A stretch of 64,000 bases of DNA from contig CP154956.1 of assembly GCA_039621445.1 (NCBI GenBank), forward strand, positions 60,087,178 through 60,151,177. The letters are read 5' to 3'. Source of the stretch: Euglena gracilis. Its lineage: Eukaryota > Euglenida > Euglenophyceae > Euglenales. Below the pieces are notes generated by a model. The model was not told the origin of the DNA. It ran no database searches and worked only from the letters and a program-made list of their open reading frames with translations. The translations under genes were made by a program, and so were the position numbers. Positions 1-12,570 of the stretch are shown here, one piece after another. The stretch's first letter is position 1. Every line of letters begins with the position of its first letter.

Positions 1-698
1 TGATTTTGCTCCTGCCAGTGTCATCCAGGAAGTTGTTTGAAAGAGAGGCATACCTGAGGCCTCACTGCTTCTGTGCCAGCTTCATTCGGTCCTGGTCACA
101 CCATTACTTGGTGAGCACTTTCGACTTCTAACTCATGTCAAACAATAAATTTCCAATCACTTGCACCTCTCCCAAGGTCCATCAGTTCAGATCAAAAACG
201 GCCCGCAAAATATGCATGATATCGTTTTCTACAAGGGAGTGGTGCCGGGGGTCATTTTGGGGTTTTGAAACCATGCCCACAACCTCTTCAAGGTGTCTGG
301 CATCAAAACCAGTCAGATCAGTCAGGAAAGGGGGGCTCACACAATAAGCAATGGTGTGGTCCTGGCGTGTCTGAAACGTCAAATGATGTTTGGCAGCCCT
401 CAAAGCTCTTGTCACTCAAAGCAACAAGCGGGGCTTCCAGAATAATCTCTGGAGGTGGCACATTTGTTTCTCAGAGCCAGGGAAATCTGGAATCATCTCA
501 ATGCCATCTCGACCCACACCTTACAGGCCTAATTTGAACTCCGTTAGTAAACTTACACTGTGCAAACCAGCCTTAAAATGAATTTCACATTTACGCAGTG
601 TTCTGGGGATGCCACGGCCCACAGGTTCTGAAGGAGACCCCCCCCACACACCATTTATTGGATGAGATGTTGCCACGAACAAAACCGCGCCATTACCC
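1..698. other. No recognised gene
   Basis: No conserved coding pattern, splice-bounded exon or repeat could be supported here. Base composition is like the introns elsewhere in the window. Confidence 0.5.
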
Positions 699-1085
699 AC
701 GTAAAACCCCCCAAATATAAAGCCCCCCCTGAGGGGTTTGGTTTTGCCGCCGAAGTATAAAGCCCCCCCCCCCCTAACGTGGAGCCAGACGCTGGTGTCA
801 TTCAGGAAAAAGTGGGAATCTCTTGGGTGGATACAACATTTTTTCCCGCCAGAAATGCTAAATTTTGGCACATTTTTGCGAAAGACATACACAACAAAAA
901 TTGGCATAAAATTGGTTTTTGGTCACAATTGAAGGTCGCCGAAGGCCATAGAGGCCACCCGAAAAAATTTTATTCCCCCCCCCAAATATAAAGCCCCCCC
1001 CAAATATAAAGCCCCCTGAGGGTCTTGAAATCCCGTCCAAATATAAAGCCGGGGGGCGGTGTATTATATTTGGTGGGGTTTTCCA
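699..1085. mobile_element. MITE-like element with C-run terminal inverted repeats
   Basis: The left end reads GTAAAACCCCCCAAATATAA and the right end, read on the opposite strand, GGAAAACCCCACCAAATATA, so the ends are inverted repeats of about 20 bp. The interior repeats the unit AAATATAAAGCCCCCC several times and has no coding capacity. Similar ends occur at 54.85-55.05 kb. A target-site duplication was not found, so the exact limits and the superfamily are open. Confidence 0.5.
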
Positions 1086-1584
1086 GAATTATAAAAACTT
1101 ATGATACACGGCACCGGAAATAATCCAAATACCTGGCAAAAAAAAACAGTTTCCAGTAACCTGGCACCCATTAAATTATTTGGGGTCACATTTCAGCATA
1201 ATGCCAATGAAACTGTTGGCAGTGCATGCAAAAACACTGAGGGCGGGGCGGTGTCGAGAGGCCGAAGGCCAAACAAAGACGTCCATTTAGGGCAATGACA
1301 AAGCCTGGCGAATTTTATGTGATTTAAAGCAGGCTCGGGGCAGAAACAATTCAAAATTCCATTTCGGTAATTTGCAGGGTTTCAAACAATACTCCCCTGC
1401 TTTTGAGACATTAAAAAGCCTGGGAAAAAAAAGGAAAATGCCGATTGATCTTTATTTTTTGGGGCATATTCAGCTGCGGCAGCAAAAAAAAAAAGCGACA
1501 TTGACAACCCTGTTTGTGCTTGGTTGTTCAAACGTCGTAGCGTTGGGCTGATTTCAGATCCGAAGACGTACGTAAGAGGTTTAC
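1086..1584. other. Probable intron of the dynamin-like gene
   Basis: Nothing codes here on sight. It follows the 3' splice-donor side of the dynamin-like exon on the minus strand and is probably its next intron. Confidence 0.4.
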
Positions 1585-1940
1585 CAGTGATAATCAAACG
1601 GCCATCTTTGCGGTTCGGGCTGTGCTTCACACGAACAATGCAGGCAGTCTCAGGCACATTGTGTGATGGAAGGAAATCTCGGCCCATCATGGCGTTCAAG
1701 AACGTTGACTTTCCTGACTTGCACAAGGCAACAAGGGCAACGTTAAAACACTTGGTGAGGTGCTTGTGGGCAACAATCTGGAATCCCCTCTCGGCATCAA
1801 GTAAAAAGGGATTTGTCTCGGCCTGTGGCTTCTCCTTTGCCAACACCGGAAGCCACTCCGAAAGAAACTTTCCGATTTTATTGTAGAAAGCATTGTATTC
1901 GGCTTTTGAAAGTGAAGCAGCTCCTTCGAGCATGAGGCAG
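1585..1940 (-). CDS. Exon of a dynamin-like GTPase (N-terminal G domain)
   Basis: This minus-strand exon encodes a P-loop (ALCKSGKST, A in place of the first G, as the [AG]xxxxGK[ST] pattern allows) followed by FLNAMMGRDFLPS and VPETACIVRVKH, the order seen in the dynamin-type G domain (P-loop, LNALLG..LLP, then the switch-I threonine). A helical stretch of about 75 residues precedes it. The exon runs from an acceptor TTTTGCAG at 1941 to a donor G|GTAAAC at 1585. A methionine codon at 1933-1931 could be the start, but the acceptor just upstream suggests an internal exon. Family role: GTP-dependent membrane or filament remodelling. Later G motifs lie outside the exon and were not found, so subfamily cannot be given. 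Codon use is visibly less GC-rich than in the other host exons. Confidence 0.7.
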
Positions 1941-2811
1941 CTGCAAAACGGATGGATGGGAAGATTAAAGAGAATGGGAAGAACAAAAATGAAATGCCAT
2001 TTCACAACCAATTGTCACTTGAGGTTCTCCAGCGGAAAAAAAAGCAAGATAAATATGGAGAAAAAAAATGCCAAAAATGGGGGAAATGTTTTTTAAACAA
2101 AAAATTATCTATACATAATCTTCATATATACAGTGTGCCAAAAAAAGTTTTCATACCCCCTCGAGCTTTGTGGGTGAGTTCTTAACCTCAATCCTCAAAG
2201 TGTATATTAGCCATGGGCTGTGGTGATGGTGTGCGCACTAGCTAGGCCCCACCCCACACAGCAGTACCCCAGCAGCCTGCCACAAGGATGCGCAAATCTG
2301 AGGCCAGTTTTGTGAGAGTAATGTTTTTTTTCAATTTGTGATCTTGTTGTTTGCCACGCAAACCACAGTTCAGGCAAGGGGACGACTTGGTCAATACTGG
2401 GGGGGGGGGGGCGCGACTTGGCCAAAATCATTTGGACTGCCTCTTTTTGGTAAAATCATGCAAGGTGACCACAGAATGACCCGAATTGGGCCAAAAATGC
2501 TCGAAATTGGCCAGAAAACTCCAGAACTGGCAAAATTGACAAAAAATTGGCTTAAAATGCTGAAAATGCAGCCTCCAGTGATGACAAGTTGATTCTGCAT
2601 TAATACAAGGATGTGGATCACCGTATTCTCCTGTGAGTCACACAGCGAGAATTACCAGCACCAAAAATATTTCACAAATTGGGAATTTCCTGGTAGAAAA
2701 CTTGGATGTTAGCACCAAAAAAAAAAGGATCACCAGACCCGAATTATTTAGCCTCAAAACTTGCAATTTGGCAGCACGACCAAATTTTAACCAAGAGAGT
2801 ATCCCAGAGTG
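1941..2811. other. Intron-like stretch, no gene recognised
   Basis: AT-rich DNA with an 11-12 base G run near 2400. No exon with splice signals was supported. Confidence 0.4.
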
Positions 2812-3125
2812 GTGACCACCTTCACGCCAAGGAGTGGGGCGAGTGGCCCCCGGGGTCCCCGCTCCTGGCAACCGGAGTTCCTGGGCCGTCCCTCGGGTGA
2901 CGGCAGCACCCGAGGGCCATGCAACACGCGGAGCCGCTCTCCAGGTGGGTGCCCACGGGGCTTTATCTCGCCCGCCTGGATGGAGCCGTGGGTGGCCCTG
3001 AGGGTCCGCATACCCTTGGGGTCCATGACGCGCCAACCCGCGGAGCATGAGCGCCCCGTCACCAGGCGGTCTGCCCCCACCAGCCGGGCGTCGGGGGCAT
3101 CGACAAGGAAGGCCCGGCTGGATCC
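2812..3125 (-). CDS. Candidate exon, unrecognised protein
   Basis: GC-rich block after an acceptor-like GTTTAG ending at 3126. On the minus strand one frame stays open for over 100 codons and begins GSSRAFLVDAPDARLVGADR, with a mixed, protein-like composition. I do not recognise the family. The donor is uncertain, so the low-coordinate limit is approximate. It lies just outside the retroelement cluster and on the same strand as the exon at 22.3 kb, so both could belong to one gene split by the cluster. Confidence 0.4.
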
Positions 3126-3157
3126 CTAAACGCCTGGCTCCTTTACCGCTGTGTGCG

Positions 3158-3188
3158 GAAAAGAGAGAGAGAGAGAGAGCGAGCGAGA
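3158..3188. repeat. (GA)n tract at left edge of retroelement cluster
   Basis: A run of GA dinucleotides (AAAAGAGAGAG...GAGCGAGCGAG) abuts the point where copy A starts to match copy C. It is probably the original or a tandemly extended insertion site. Confidence 0.85.
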
Positions 3189-6100
3189 CCACAGACCCCG
3201 ACGAGCTGGCGTCCCCGTACCTGAGGGAGATCCTCAGCAAGGGGAAGAAGTACCGCCTGCGGCTGCCCATCTCGTCAGTGCTGGCGCGCCTCGACGACGG
3301 CCTCCGCCAGTACGTGGAGTACAAGACCAAGGCCCACCAAGACGACGAGGGCTACCGCACGGGCCTGCTGAAGTGGGCGGAAGCGGTGCGGGCACGCGCA
3401 GAGGCCCGCATCACGCAGGCGGCGAGGGAGCACCCCCACGAGCCAGACGGGTACCCCAACCTGCAGGAGCAGCTCAGCGCAGCCAAGAGGGCGCTGGTGT
3501 TCGGGCCGGAGGACAGGGCACCGCACGCCCTGTTCTTCGCCTGCGGGCGGCTGTTCGCGGCGAAGCTGCACGAGCGGCTAGAAGCGACCGGGGCATTCGT
3601 CCCAGACGCCCGCCCGCCGGCGGACCTGCTGGAGCAGATCAAGGCCCTGAACGACGAGCTGCAGCTCCTCCACCACCCACGGCTGCCATACCTCTATGGA
3701 GCATGGAAGGCCAAGAAGCAAGCCTTCCGCTGGATTGCCGGGACGGCCCGGAACCAGGACGAAGGCGACCATGAGGAAGAAGAAGGAAAGCCAAAGAACG
3801 CCCTCTCCGAAGTGGGCGGCCTCATGGTCAAAGTGCTCCAAGTGGTGATGGCAACCCTGCGGCGAAAGGACCGGGAAGCAGTGGGCAAAGGCAACAAGTC
3901 CCGCTACTGGATCATCGAGGACATCGATGAGTTCGTGCAGGAGTTCCGGGTGCTGGCGCAAAGCCGAGCGCTGAGCGCCGTGCCGTGGGCAACGTATGAC
4001 TTCACCACCATGTACGAGGCGCTGGAGCACGAGCACACCTGGTGCACGGGGTGATGGCAGCGGTGAAGGAGGCCTGGGAGGAGGAAACCATCGGCAAAGC
4101 ACGGGACACGGGCCAACATCCACGAGACGTGGACCTACGCCTGGGGGCAGGGGGCTGGCACGAGGCGGCCAAGGTGAAGGACGCCCCCGGAATGCCGTGG
4201 TTCACGCTGCCGAGGGTGGAGGACACCCTGCGCAAGATGCTGGCCAACCTGTACGCGGTGAACGGCGGGGTGGTGCGGAAGCAGCAAAAGGGAGTACCCA
4301 TGGGGCTGGAGTGCTCCCCGCAGCTGGCCAACCTGTACGCCTACGCCGTGGAGAGCAGGTGGGTGGACCGAACGGCACCGACCAACGTCCTGATGCGGCG
4401 GTATACATCGACGACATCATCGTCATGGGACCAGATGCCCTCACCCCCGGGAAAGGGCTGCCCACCGAGGAGGACTACGGGATGCAGTACAAGTCCACCG
4501 CCGAGGAGCCCCACAGCCTCATCTACCTGGGGGTGCGGCTGTTCGTGGACGACCGCGGACAAGCCCACTCGGTCCTGCACGACCGTGCAGTGGACTACCC
4601 CATCCGGGTGGACCGATACCCCGAGGGCACAACAGTGGCCAACCCAGCCCAGCTGGCAGGCGTCATCATGGGCCGGTTGGTGGCAGCCCAACGGACATGC
4701 AGCCGCATGGATCTGTTCCAAGACGCGGTGGCCGGCATCTTCACCCACGCGCATCGCAGGGGATACCCACGGAGAATGGTGCACTCCACGTGGACCCGGT
4801 TCCTGTGGCGGTACTGGGACGCGGCATCCGTCACCACGCGGGAACTGCGGGCGTGGTTCCACGACGCGTGGCGAAAGGTGACGGAAGCGGAGGAGGGGGG
4901 ACAGCGCAAGCCGGCCCCCAAGTGGCCAACGTGGGAAGCCCGCGTACCACTGCCGCGGGACAGTGGCAGGGGAACACCACAGCACCCACCACCGCGGGAC
5001 GCAGCAGGGCACCAGGCAGCATGTGAGGGGACCCCCCAGCCCCAAGCAGCACAACGGGAGCCCATCGACGACCTCATCGACCTCACCACGCCACCGGGGT
5101 CCCCGCCACACGCAAGCCCAGGCGACGGGGAGCCGCAGGGCGGCTCCTCGCAACCAGCCAGCAGCTACCGCCCGATGGCACCGCCGCTGATACCGTACCC
5201 CCTCCCACCGAGCGGCAGGGGAGGGGTGGGGCCAACCAGGACCGGACGACCAGGACAGAGGGGGGCAGGGCAGAAAGGCAACATACCGCCGAGAAGGCCG
5301 TGGTCTTCACCGGTGTACCCCACGCGGGGGGCTGCCAGCTCGTCGTCGACTTGGGCCGAAAAGGCTGTGCGATGGGGCTGTCCGCCTTCCGAGTCGCTGC
5401 CACTGCACGCCCCTCTCGCACAGGAGCGTGCAGTGGGGGGCGCACTCTCCCCACGAGCACAGCCACCTCACGTCCCTGTCGCCGAAACACGGTGCACAGC
5501 GAGCACACAGGAGCGGGAGGTGGCCGGCGCTTCCCCCACACCCACCACACAGACATCAGCGGCGACGCCAACCAGCCAGCAGCCACCAACAACCACAGTG
5601 CAGCAGCCGCTGCAAGTGGTCCAGGTGCCCCAACCGTACCCGGTGCCGGTGCCGGTGCCCACCCCCTGTCCCGTGCCGGTGTACGTCGAGCGCGTGGTGC
5701 CGGTACAGATCCCAGTGCCATACCACGTACCCGTGCCGGTGGTCGTGGAGCGCGCAGTGCCCACACCGTACCCGGTGCCGGTGCACGTGGAGCGCCTGGT
5801 GCCAGTGGAACGCCCACCCCCCTGCCGTGGCTGGACACCGGGGCAGTGACCGCGCTGCTCCGGGGGGCGAGCGCACAGCTGCCCATGCCAGTCCAACGCC
5901 TGATCCAAGCGGTCAGCAGCACCACCGGGCCGACGAGGGCCCGGTGGCAGCGGGAGATGGGGCGACCACAGCCTTACCCGGCGGAAGGAGCAGTGGACCC
6001 CCAACGGGCACTGCTCGTCGAAATGGTGCGATGGATCTGGCAGCAGCAACAGCAGCAGCAAGAGAGCCGCCCCCTCACCCATCGCGCCACGCTGGCGATC

Positions 6101-8200
6101 GAAGACGCACCCACCGCAGCCACACCCACATCGCCCGCGGCAGGCACCACCCCGGCAGGAGCAGCACCACCACCAAGCAACAACCCACCACCACCCGCAA
6201 CGGAAGGGGCCAGCACCACCGCCACGCCAGCAGCACCACCAGGCAGCACCAGCCCCGCGCCCGCAGCAGCAGCAGCAAGCAGCACGCCGGCCCCACCAAC
6301 ACCAACCACAAGCGCCACACCGCCACCGAGCGCCACCCCCACGCAGGAAGCACAAAGCACCACAGCCACCGAGGAGGCACCGGCAAGAAGCGACCCCATG
6401 GCCACAGACCGACTCCTGGGCAACAAGCGCCCAGTGTCGGTGGTGGTGGAGGAGGCGGCCACACCACAGCCCACCGAAGGGGACGATGCCTCGCAGGCAA
6501 CCCAACCAAGCCAACGCAAGAAGAGGCTGTACACACGCTTGGCCGAGTGGCCGGCAGAGTGGCGGGAGCAGTACGAGCGGTTCAAGGCCACGCCCAAAGC
6601 AAGCGACCGCCACGAGATGTGGCAGGGGTGGGACCAAAGCCTCCAAGACCAAGTGTGGGCAGCCGTCGCCGACAAGCGGAGGGACGAGATCCGCCGATGG
6701 AAGGCGAGGGAGAACGAAGGCCCACCAACCCAAGCAGAAGGCCAAGCCAGAAGCACGCGAGAAGAGAGGCGGAGGTCCCACACCGGAGCGGCAGACGAAG
6801 GTGGAGAACCCACCAGCCACGACTGGCAAGAAGGCCAGCGCATCGGGGAGGCGAAGCAGCCAGGCCCAGAAGAGGAAGGGTCGGCAGCGGACCCCCCCGA
6901 GGGGCAAGCGGGGAGCCCAAAGAATCACCCGCGACCGGCCTGGGGCGGCTCTCCAGGGGTACCTGCCGATCACCGGCAGGGCGTGTCCCGGCACGCCGTC
7001 AATCGGGACCCCAACAAAACAGAACCCACCAGCACCATGAACACAAAAATCACAGGCATGCCAGGCAATGACGGCCTGCCCGGCGCAGAGGACCTCTGCC
7101 CCGGGTGGCAGGCGGGGCGCCAGCCTAAGAACCCGCAACCGATCTGGGGCGGATCTCCAGGGGTACCTGCCAATCACTGGCAGGGCGTGGCCCGACACGC
7201 CGTCAAGTGGGACGAAGGAGCAGAAGAACCGTGCCCCAGAAGCAGAAGCCAAGACCAGCACGACTGGAAGAAAGGGGCACGGATCGGGGAAGCAAAGAAC
7301 CCCGGACCACCCCAAAGAGGGTACCAACAGCCCAACCCAAAAGGGGGGGCCCAGCGAGGAGGACAACAAACAGGAAAAGGACAGACACAGCCCAGGAAAG
7401 GAGGCAAGGGTGGCAAAGGAAACGTCACCCCACAAGGAAGCCGGCAGGGCCAACCCCAAGGAGAGGGCTGGCAAACAGCACAAAGCACCGGCCGAAAACG
7501 CCTCCAAAAGCGCCTCCAAGGGCTCCAACGGGCGCTGCAAGAAATGCAGCAAGAGCTCGACCAATGGCGGCAGAATCCGCCCCCGCAGCAGCAGCAGCAA
7601 CGACCGGACCTAAGGGACGACAACCCCTGGGCCCCCCTGCAGCCACAGCAACAACGCCGGGAGCGGAAGAGATCCATTGGGTTTGAATCCCCAAGCCGCC
7701 AAGCGAGCAGGCAGCCGCCAGAGCAACGAGGAGGACGCGGAGGACGGGGAGGACGAGGTCGTGGACGAGGCGACGGAGCCCAAGATCGACACGGCCATGC
7801 AGATCCCCGAAACCCGCGTGCCGGGCACGGAACATGCCAGCCGTGCCCGTCATGCGGGTACCAGAACGAGGTGTACCACGCCGACGGGGCCCTGGGGGGT
7901 GGGGGGCTCGCCGGCGGTGGCATCCCCGGGCCCCCGGGCCCTGGCGCGGGGTCCGGGGGTGGCGTGAAAGGCGTGCGGAGCCCATGGGGGGAGCGCCGCC
8001 CCCCCAGCACGCACGCACGCACGGGGACCGCCACACACCCACCAGCAGGCAAGGGAGGGGGGAGGGGGAAGGGGCAGCCCAGCGCGCCAGACAGACGGGC
8101 AGCCGCCGGAGGACCGGAGGCAAAGGGAGGGGGGAGGGGGAAAGGGAAGGGGCAGCCCAGTGCGCCAGACAGACGGGCAGCCACCGGGGGACAGGAGGCC
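3189..8200 (+). pseudogene. Retroelement copy A: 5'-truncated, frameshifted RT plus C-terminal extension
   Basis: Collinear and nearly identical with 16773-21783 (copy C), with a coordinate shift of 13584 at the left and 13581 at the right. It lacks the GIY-YIG endonuclease and the first part of the RT region, as expected from incomplete reverse transcription. Three indels break the frame: a duplicated AC near 4034, a duplicated TA inside the YIDD codons near 4402, and a one-base loss near 5817. Their sum is +3, so the distal frame is again that of copy C. Downstream parts include the VPV repeat (5630-5810), the WPAEWR region (6530-6710), two HDW..RIGEA..PGP motifs (6820 and 7258), a coiled coil near 7490-7570 and an RGG segment near 7730. 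Not able to encode the full protein. Confidence 0.85.
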
Positions 8201-8387
8201 AAGGGAGAAGGGAGAGAGGAGGGGGACGGAGAGAGGGAGGGGAAAGGGAAAGAGGAGAGGAGAGGAGGTTGAGAAGGGAGAGAGAGAGAGAGAGAGGCAG
8301 AGAGGAAGAGAGGAGGAGTGAGAGGAGAGAGTGGAGAGAGAGAGAGAAAGGAGCGAGTGAGAGTAGGAGAGAGAGAGAGATGAGAGA

Positions 8388-8452
<65 letters not shown>
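8201..8452. repeat. GA-rich tract between copies A and B
   Basis: Degenerate, then pure (GA)n. It replaces the last part of the copy C type 3' end and abuts the left terminal repeat of copy B. Confidence 0.9.
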
Positions 8453-8453
<1 letters not shown>

Positions 8454-8792
8454 CAAGGGCCGGCCCCCCTCCGATCCCCTCTCATCCCAACCCGTGGGAT
8501 CCCCTGCGAGGCCATCGTCGCGGCGGACGGCGGCGGCAGCGGCAGCAGCGGGAGACGACGACCAGCACGGACGCGGAGGCAGCGGCACATCGCAGGTGTG
8601 CCACCCCTCCCGGCCTGCCGAAGCTGGTATCTCCGGCCCTCCAGTTCGGGCCGCACCGGCTGGAGGTGGGCGTGCAACCCGTGCGAGGCCTCCCCCCTCT
8701 GCGGCACCCCCCCACCTCCCTCCCCATCCCCTCCCATCCCCACTCCCACCCACACCCAGAATCCCCCGTCCATACCAATCAAGAAGAGAGAT
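8453..8792 (+). repeat. Left terminal direct repeat (pseudo-LTR) of copy B
   Basis: About 340 bp repeated in the same orientation at 14246-14578 with a few percent difference and small indels. Both copies end in CCATACCAATCAAGAAGAGAG. Direct terminal repeats from partial tandem copies are typical of Penelope-like elements. No hammerhead ribozyme core was found. Confidence 0.75.
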
Positions 8793-9044
8793 TTCCGCAG
8801 TCCCTGCGGCTCGGGGAGCTTTCCCCGGGGTCCACCGTGAATTGCCTGGCGAGGTTTCTCGCACCCCCAGGCCTCCCCCCGAGCGCCCTCCCGGGCAACC
8901 TCTTCCCGAAGGCCCCCCAGGCCGTCCCACTCCCGTGATGACCGTGCCCTCCCCATCGCCGAGCCCTACGACAAGCACGACCCCCAGCCGTCCCGCCACC
9001 GCCGCAACGAGGGGCAGTGGAGCTGGCAGGACCACCTGCAGTGG

Positions 9045-11720
9045 ATGCAACGCAGCTGGGGGCGGCGATCCTGGCGCAACAAGACCATGCGCAGGGTCCT
9101 GCAGCTCCGCTCCACCGACTCAGCCAACGCCGCCGTGGACTGGGGCGACGTGGCCGCCCTGTGGGATGCCCCCGGCTGGATTTACGCCCTCTTCCACTTC
9201 CCCACGGGGCGACTGTACGTTGGGCAGACCACCCGGAAGGTTTACAAGCGGGCCAAGGAGCACTGGTGGAGCCGGGGGCGCTGCGCCGACGCCCTGCACG
9301 ACGCCCTGGCCAACGACCCCACCCCCTTCTCCTTCCTCATGATCCCCATCGAGAGGCTCCCCTCACCCGACAGCTTCCCCCGGGCTGACCGCCGCGCCCT
9401 CGCCCGCCGGGATGCCCTCGCCCGCGAGCGCAAGTGGGTGGGCCTCCTCAACTCCATGTGGCCCCATGGCTTCAACGCCGCCTACCCCGGCTTCCCCGTC
9501 AGCCGGAAGGTGCTCCGCCGCCAGCACACCCTCCCCAGCCCCGACCCCGCCCCCACATCCCAAGGCGACCCCCCGCCCAGCCCCGACCTAACCAAGTGGC
9601 TCCGTCGCTGCCACCAAGGGGACTCCAGCGCCCTGGCAGAGGCACGCTCCTGGGGCAAGGCGCGGCTGTGTTCCACCCTGGACTGGCTGCAGCAGCACGT
9701 TCCGGACGACGAGCGGCGCTCCGGCCACCTCTCGCTGGAGTGCAAGCTGGTGGAGCTGATCAAGGCGAAGAGGAAGGAGGCCCCCGAGCGGCAGTTCCTG
9801 AAGTTCTCCTACTCCAACAACGGCGCCCGCCATCTGGAGCTGCGCAAGGTGTTGCGGGAAGAGGCCGTCTACAAGCTCCACCCCAACCCGGACGTCGCCG
9901 CAGCCATCATGGTATGCGACAAGTTCGCCCCGCAATGGCAGGCGTGGCTGTGCAACTACGCCCAGGTCTCCAGCGAGCTGGACGTGGCCGCCGCGCAGGC
10001 CGACGACCTCGAGGGCTGCCAGTGCCACACAGCCCTCCGCCGGAAGGAGCCGGCAGCCTTCCACGAGGGCCACGTGGTGAGCAACGAGTCCGAGCTGCTG
10101 CGGTGGTCGTACCTGCAAACCCTGGCGGCCAAGGGTAAGAAGTTCCGGCTGGAGGGCCCCCCCGACACCGTCCTCCACGACCTCCGCCGGGCGCTGAACC
10201 AGTACACCGAGTGGGCAGCGCGCAGCAACCCCACCGACGCCACCTATCTCCGGAAGCTGGGCGAGTGGGCCGACGCCGTGGAGGCCCGCTGCACCACCAA
10301 CTGGCGGTGCTCGGCCGTCAGAGAAGAGCTGGTCCCCACCGGCTTCCCGGGCCTGTCACAGCAAATGCGGGAGGCCCACCAGGTCCTCGTCTTCCTCCAC
10401 GACGACCGGGCCCCCCACGGCCTGATGTTCGTTTGCAAGCGCTGGTACCAGAAGCAGATGGCCACCTACCTGGCGGACTCCACCGTGTTCGAGGACGTGA
10501 CCGACACCTGGAGGGAGGTGGTTGCCCGGCTGTCGGAGGTCAACCAGCGGTTGCACTTCCCCACTGGCGCCGGTGTCGTCTACAACTACGGCATCTGGAA
10601 GCCAGCGAAGAAGAAGTTCCGGTTCATTGCCGGGACCCGCAAGAACCCCGATCCCGACCCCGGGTCCCCCGCCCCCGCCTCTGAGTCCGCCCCCGCCTCC
10701 GCCCCCACCGCCTCCAAGGAGCCCCCCCGGCAGCCCCTCTATGCCCTGAGCAAGGCTTTGGTGTCGCTCCTGAAGCACATCGAGGTCGCCCTCCGGGAAA
10801 AGGACGAGCGGCGGCAACAGCAGGAGGGCATCAAGGCGTTCTGGGGAATCGACAGCGTGGAGTCTTTCGTCCGGATGGTCCGAACCCACTCCAAGGACAT
10901 CCTGGCGGGGGGCTTGGAGACGGCGGACTTCACGACGATGTACACGGCCTTCACCTTCGACGCCATCATCGAGCGGACCATGGAGTCGGCCAAGGAGGCC
11001 TGGGCCTTCGTGCGGGAGACCAAGACCCCCGCTGGGGTGGACCCCGCCACCCCACCGTCCCTCACCACCGGCGGCTGGTCGTGGGACGGCCTCGGCTACT
11101 CCTTGGATGACCTGAAGGAGCTGGTGGCCGTGGCGGTGCAGAACAACTACACCTGCAATGGCGGAAGGGTCCGGCGCCAGATCCGGGGCATGCCCATGGG
11201 CCTCCCCCCGGCCCCGCAGCTGGCCAACCTGGCCTGCTACCCCGTGGAGCGCGACCACATGTACGCCCTCCCTCCCCAGCTCCGGTCCTCCGCCGTGTCC
11301 CGATACATCGACGACATCGTCCACCCCACCGCCATGCCCCTCCCCTCGGCAGCCGAGTACGGTATGGAGTACAAGACCACCGGCTCCGGCGAGTCCGTGG
11401 TGTGCCTGGGCGTCCGAGTGTACATCCAATGCCATTCCAACGGGGACCGCGTGGTGCACACCACCGTCCACGACCGGGAGGAGGAGTACCCCCACCACAT
11501 TGTTCGCTACCCCCCTAGCCACCACCAGCCCCACCGAGCAGCCGGTCATCATGGGCCGCTGGAGTTCGCCCGGATGGCCTGCAGCCACATGGGGGATTTC
11601 AAGCAGTCAGTGGCCAACGTCTTCCGCAACGCCATCTGGCGGGGGTACTCTCGCCGCCTGGTGCAATCGGTGTGGACCGCTTCCTCTTCCAGCGCTGGCA
11701 TGCCAGACACCGCGTCGTGA
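9045..11720 (+). pseudogene. Retroelement copy B: GIY-YIG endonuclease plus reverse transcriptase (diverged family)
   Basis: An 891-codon frame. Residues about 45-70 hold the endonuclease core (IYALFHFPTGRLYVGQT, then KRAKEHWW), and WVGLLNSMWPHGFNAAYPG closes the domain. The RT follows: FRFIAGT, then ADFTTMYTAF (motif A), GMPMGLPPAPQLANL (motif B), SRYIDDI (motif C) and CLGVRVYI. The order endonuclease-then-RT is the permuted type of Penelope-like elements; canonical Penelopes have the endonuclease at the end. The frame upstream of the ATG at 9045 is open back to 8841 and still matches copy C (DDRALP against DDRPLP), so 9045 may not be the true start. Compared with copy C, two compensating indels shift the frame between about 11512 and 11562, and a one-base loss near 11679 ends it early. 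Protein similarity with copy C is clear but much lower than between A and C. Confidence 0.85.
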
Positions 11721-11909
11721 GCTCCGCACCCCAAGGTGTGGAAGTGGCTCCACTCCAGCCCCCACCGCGCTCCAGCCCCATGGGCCACACGCCCTCCCCC
11801 GATGAGCAGCCCCTCCCAGGCCGACCTCTCGTCTTCGCCACCCGCACCCTCCCCGGGGGCATCGACGACTTGCTGGCCAGATGACGCCGTTCCCCTCCGC
11901 CTCCCATCT

Positions 11910-12570
11910 GGCGGGGACGTGATTCATCGACGGAGGCCCACGTGCGCCACGGCAAGCAGCAGGCCCCGAGAGGAGCGTCCCGATCCGTCCACTGGCCAGG
12001 GCTCAGAGAGGGGGACGCCCCAGAGGTGAGGTGCGCCCAATCCGTGAGCAGCAAGGGCAAGGACCCCTGATGCCGCCAAGGATCCCGCCCCCCGAGCCCG
12101 GGCGAGCCTCTACCCAGTCGAGGAGGGGACCCCCCCAGCCCAGCCCAGGCCGGCCCACACCTTCTTCGCCCAGTCCACCCCCCCGCCCCGGCGAGCCCGG
12201 GCGGGCCTGAGGACAGCGCCGCCCCCCCACGCCTCCCATCCCTCCGACGTGGGCTGATGATCAACCGGGAGGCCCACGTGCGCCACGGCAAGCCCCGAGC
12301 GGAGGAGCGTCCCGATCCGTCCAGGCCAGGCTCAGAGAGGGGGACGCCCCAGAGGTGAGGTGCGCCCAATCCGTGAGCAGTGGGGCAAGGCGGGGGGTGA
12401 TGCCGCCAAGGATCCCGCCCCCGGCGAGCCCGGGCGAGCCTCTACCAATCAGTCAAGAGGAGGGGGACGCCCCAAACAGCCGCAGCACCAGGCCGGCCCA
12501 CACCGGGGCGGGGTTTACGCCGGGCAGTGAACCGGGGGTGACGCCGCCAAGGATCCCGCCCCCGGGGAGC
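11910..12570 (+). repeat. Tandem duplication of an about 330-bp unit in copy B
   Basis: The segment with GAGGCCCACGTGCGCCACGG, CGTCCCGATCCGTCCA and GAGGTGAGGTGCGCCCAATC occurs near 11930-12050 and again near 12260-12380, spaced about 329 bp. It lies between the RT and the proline-rich repeats and adds to the frame damage of copy B. Confidence 0.75.

Noticed and set aside
3047-8272. Several long open frames on the minus strand of the retroelements
   Set aside because: GC-rich shadows of the plus-strand frame; no conserved motifs in them.
12250-12290. CTGATGA near 12252, as in a hammerhead ribozyme core
   Set aside because: No GAAA partner and no flanking stems in register; Penelope pseudo-LTRs can carry hammerheads, but none is supported here.
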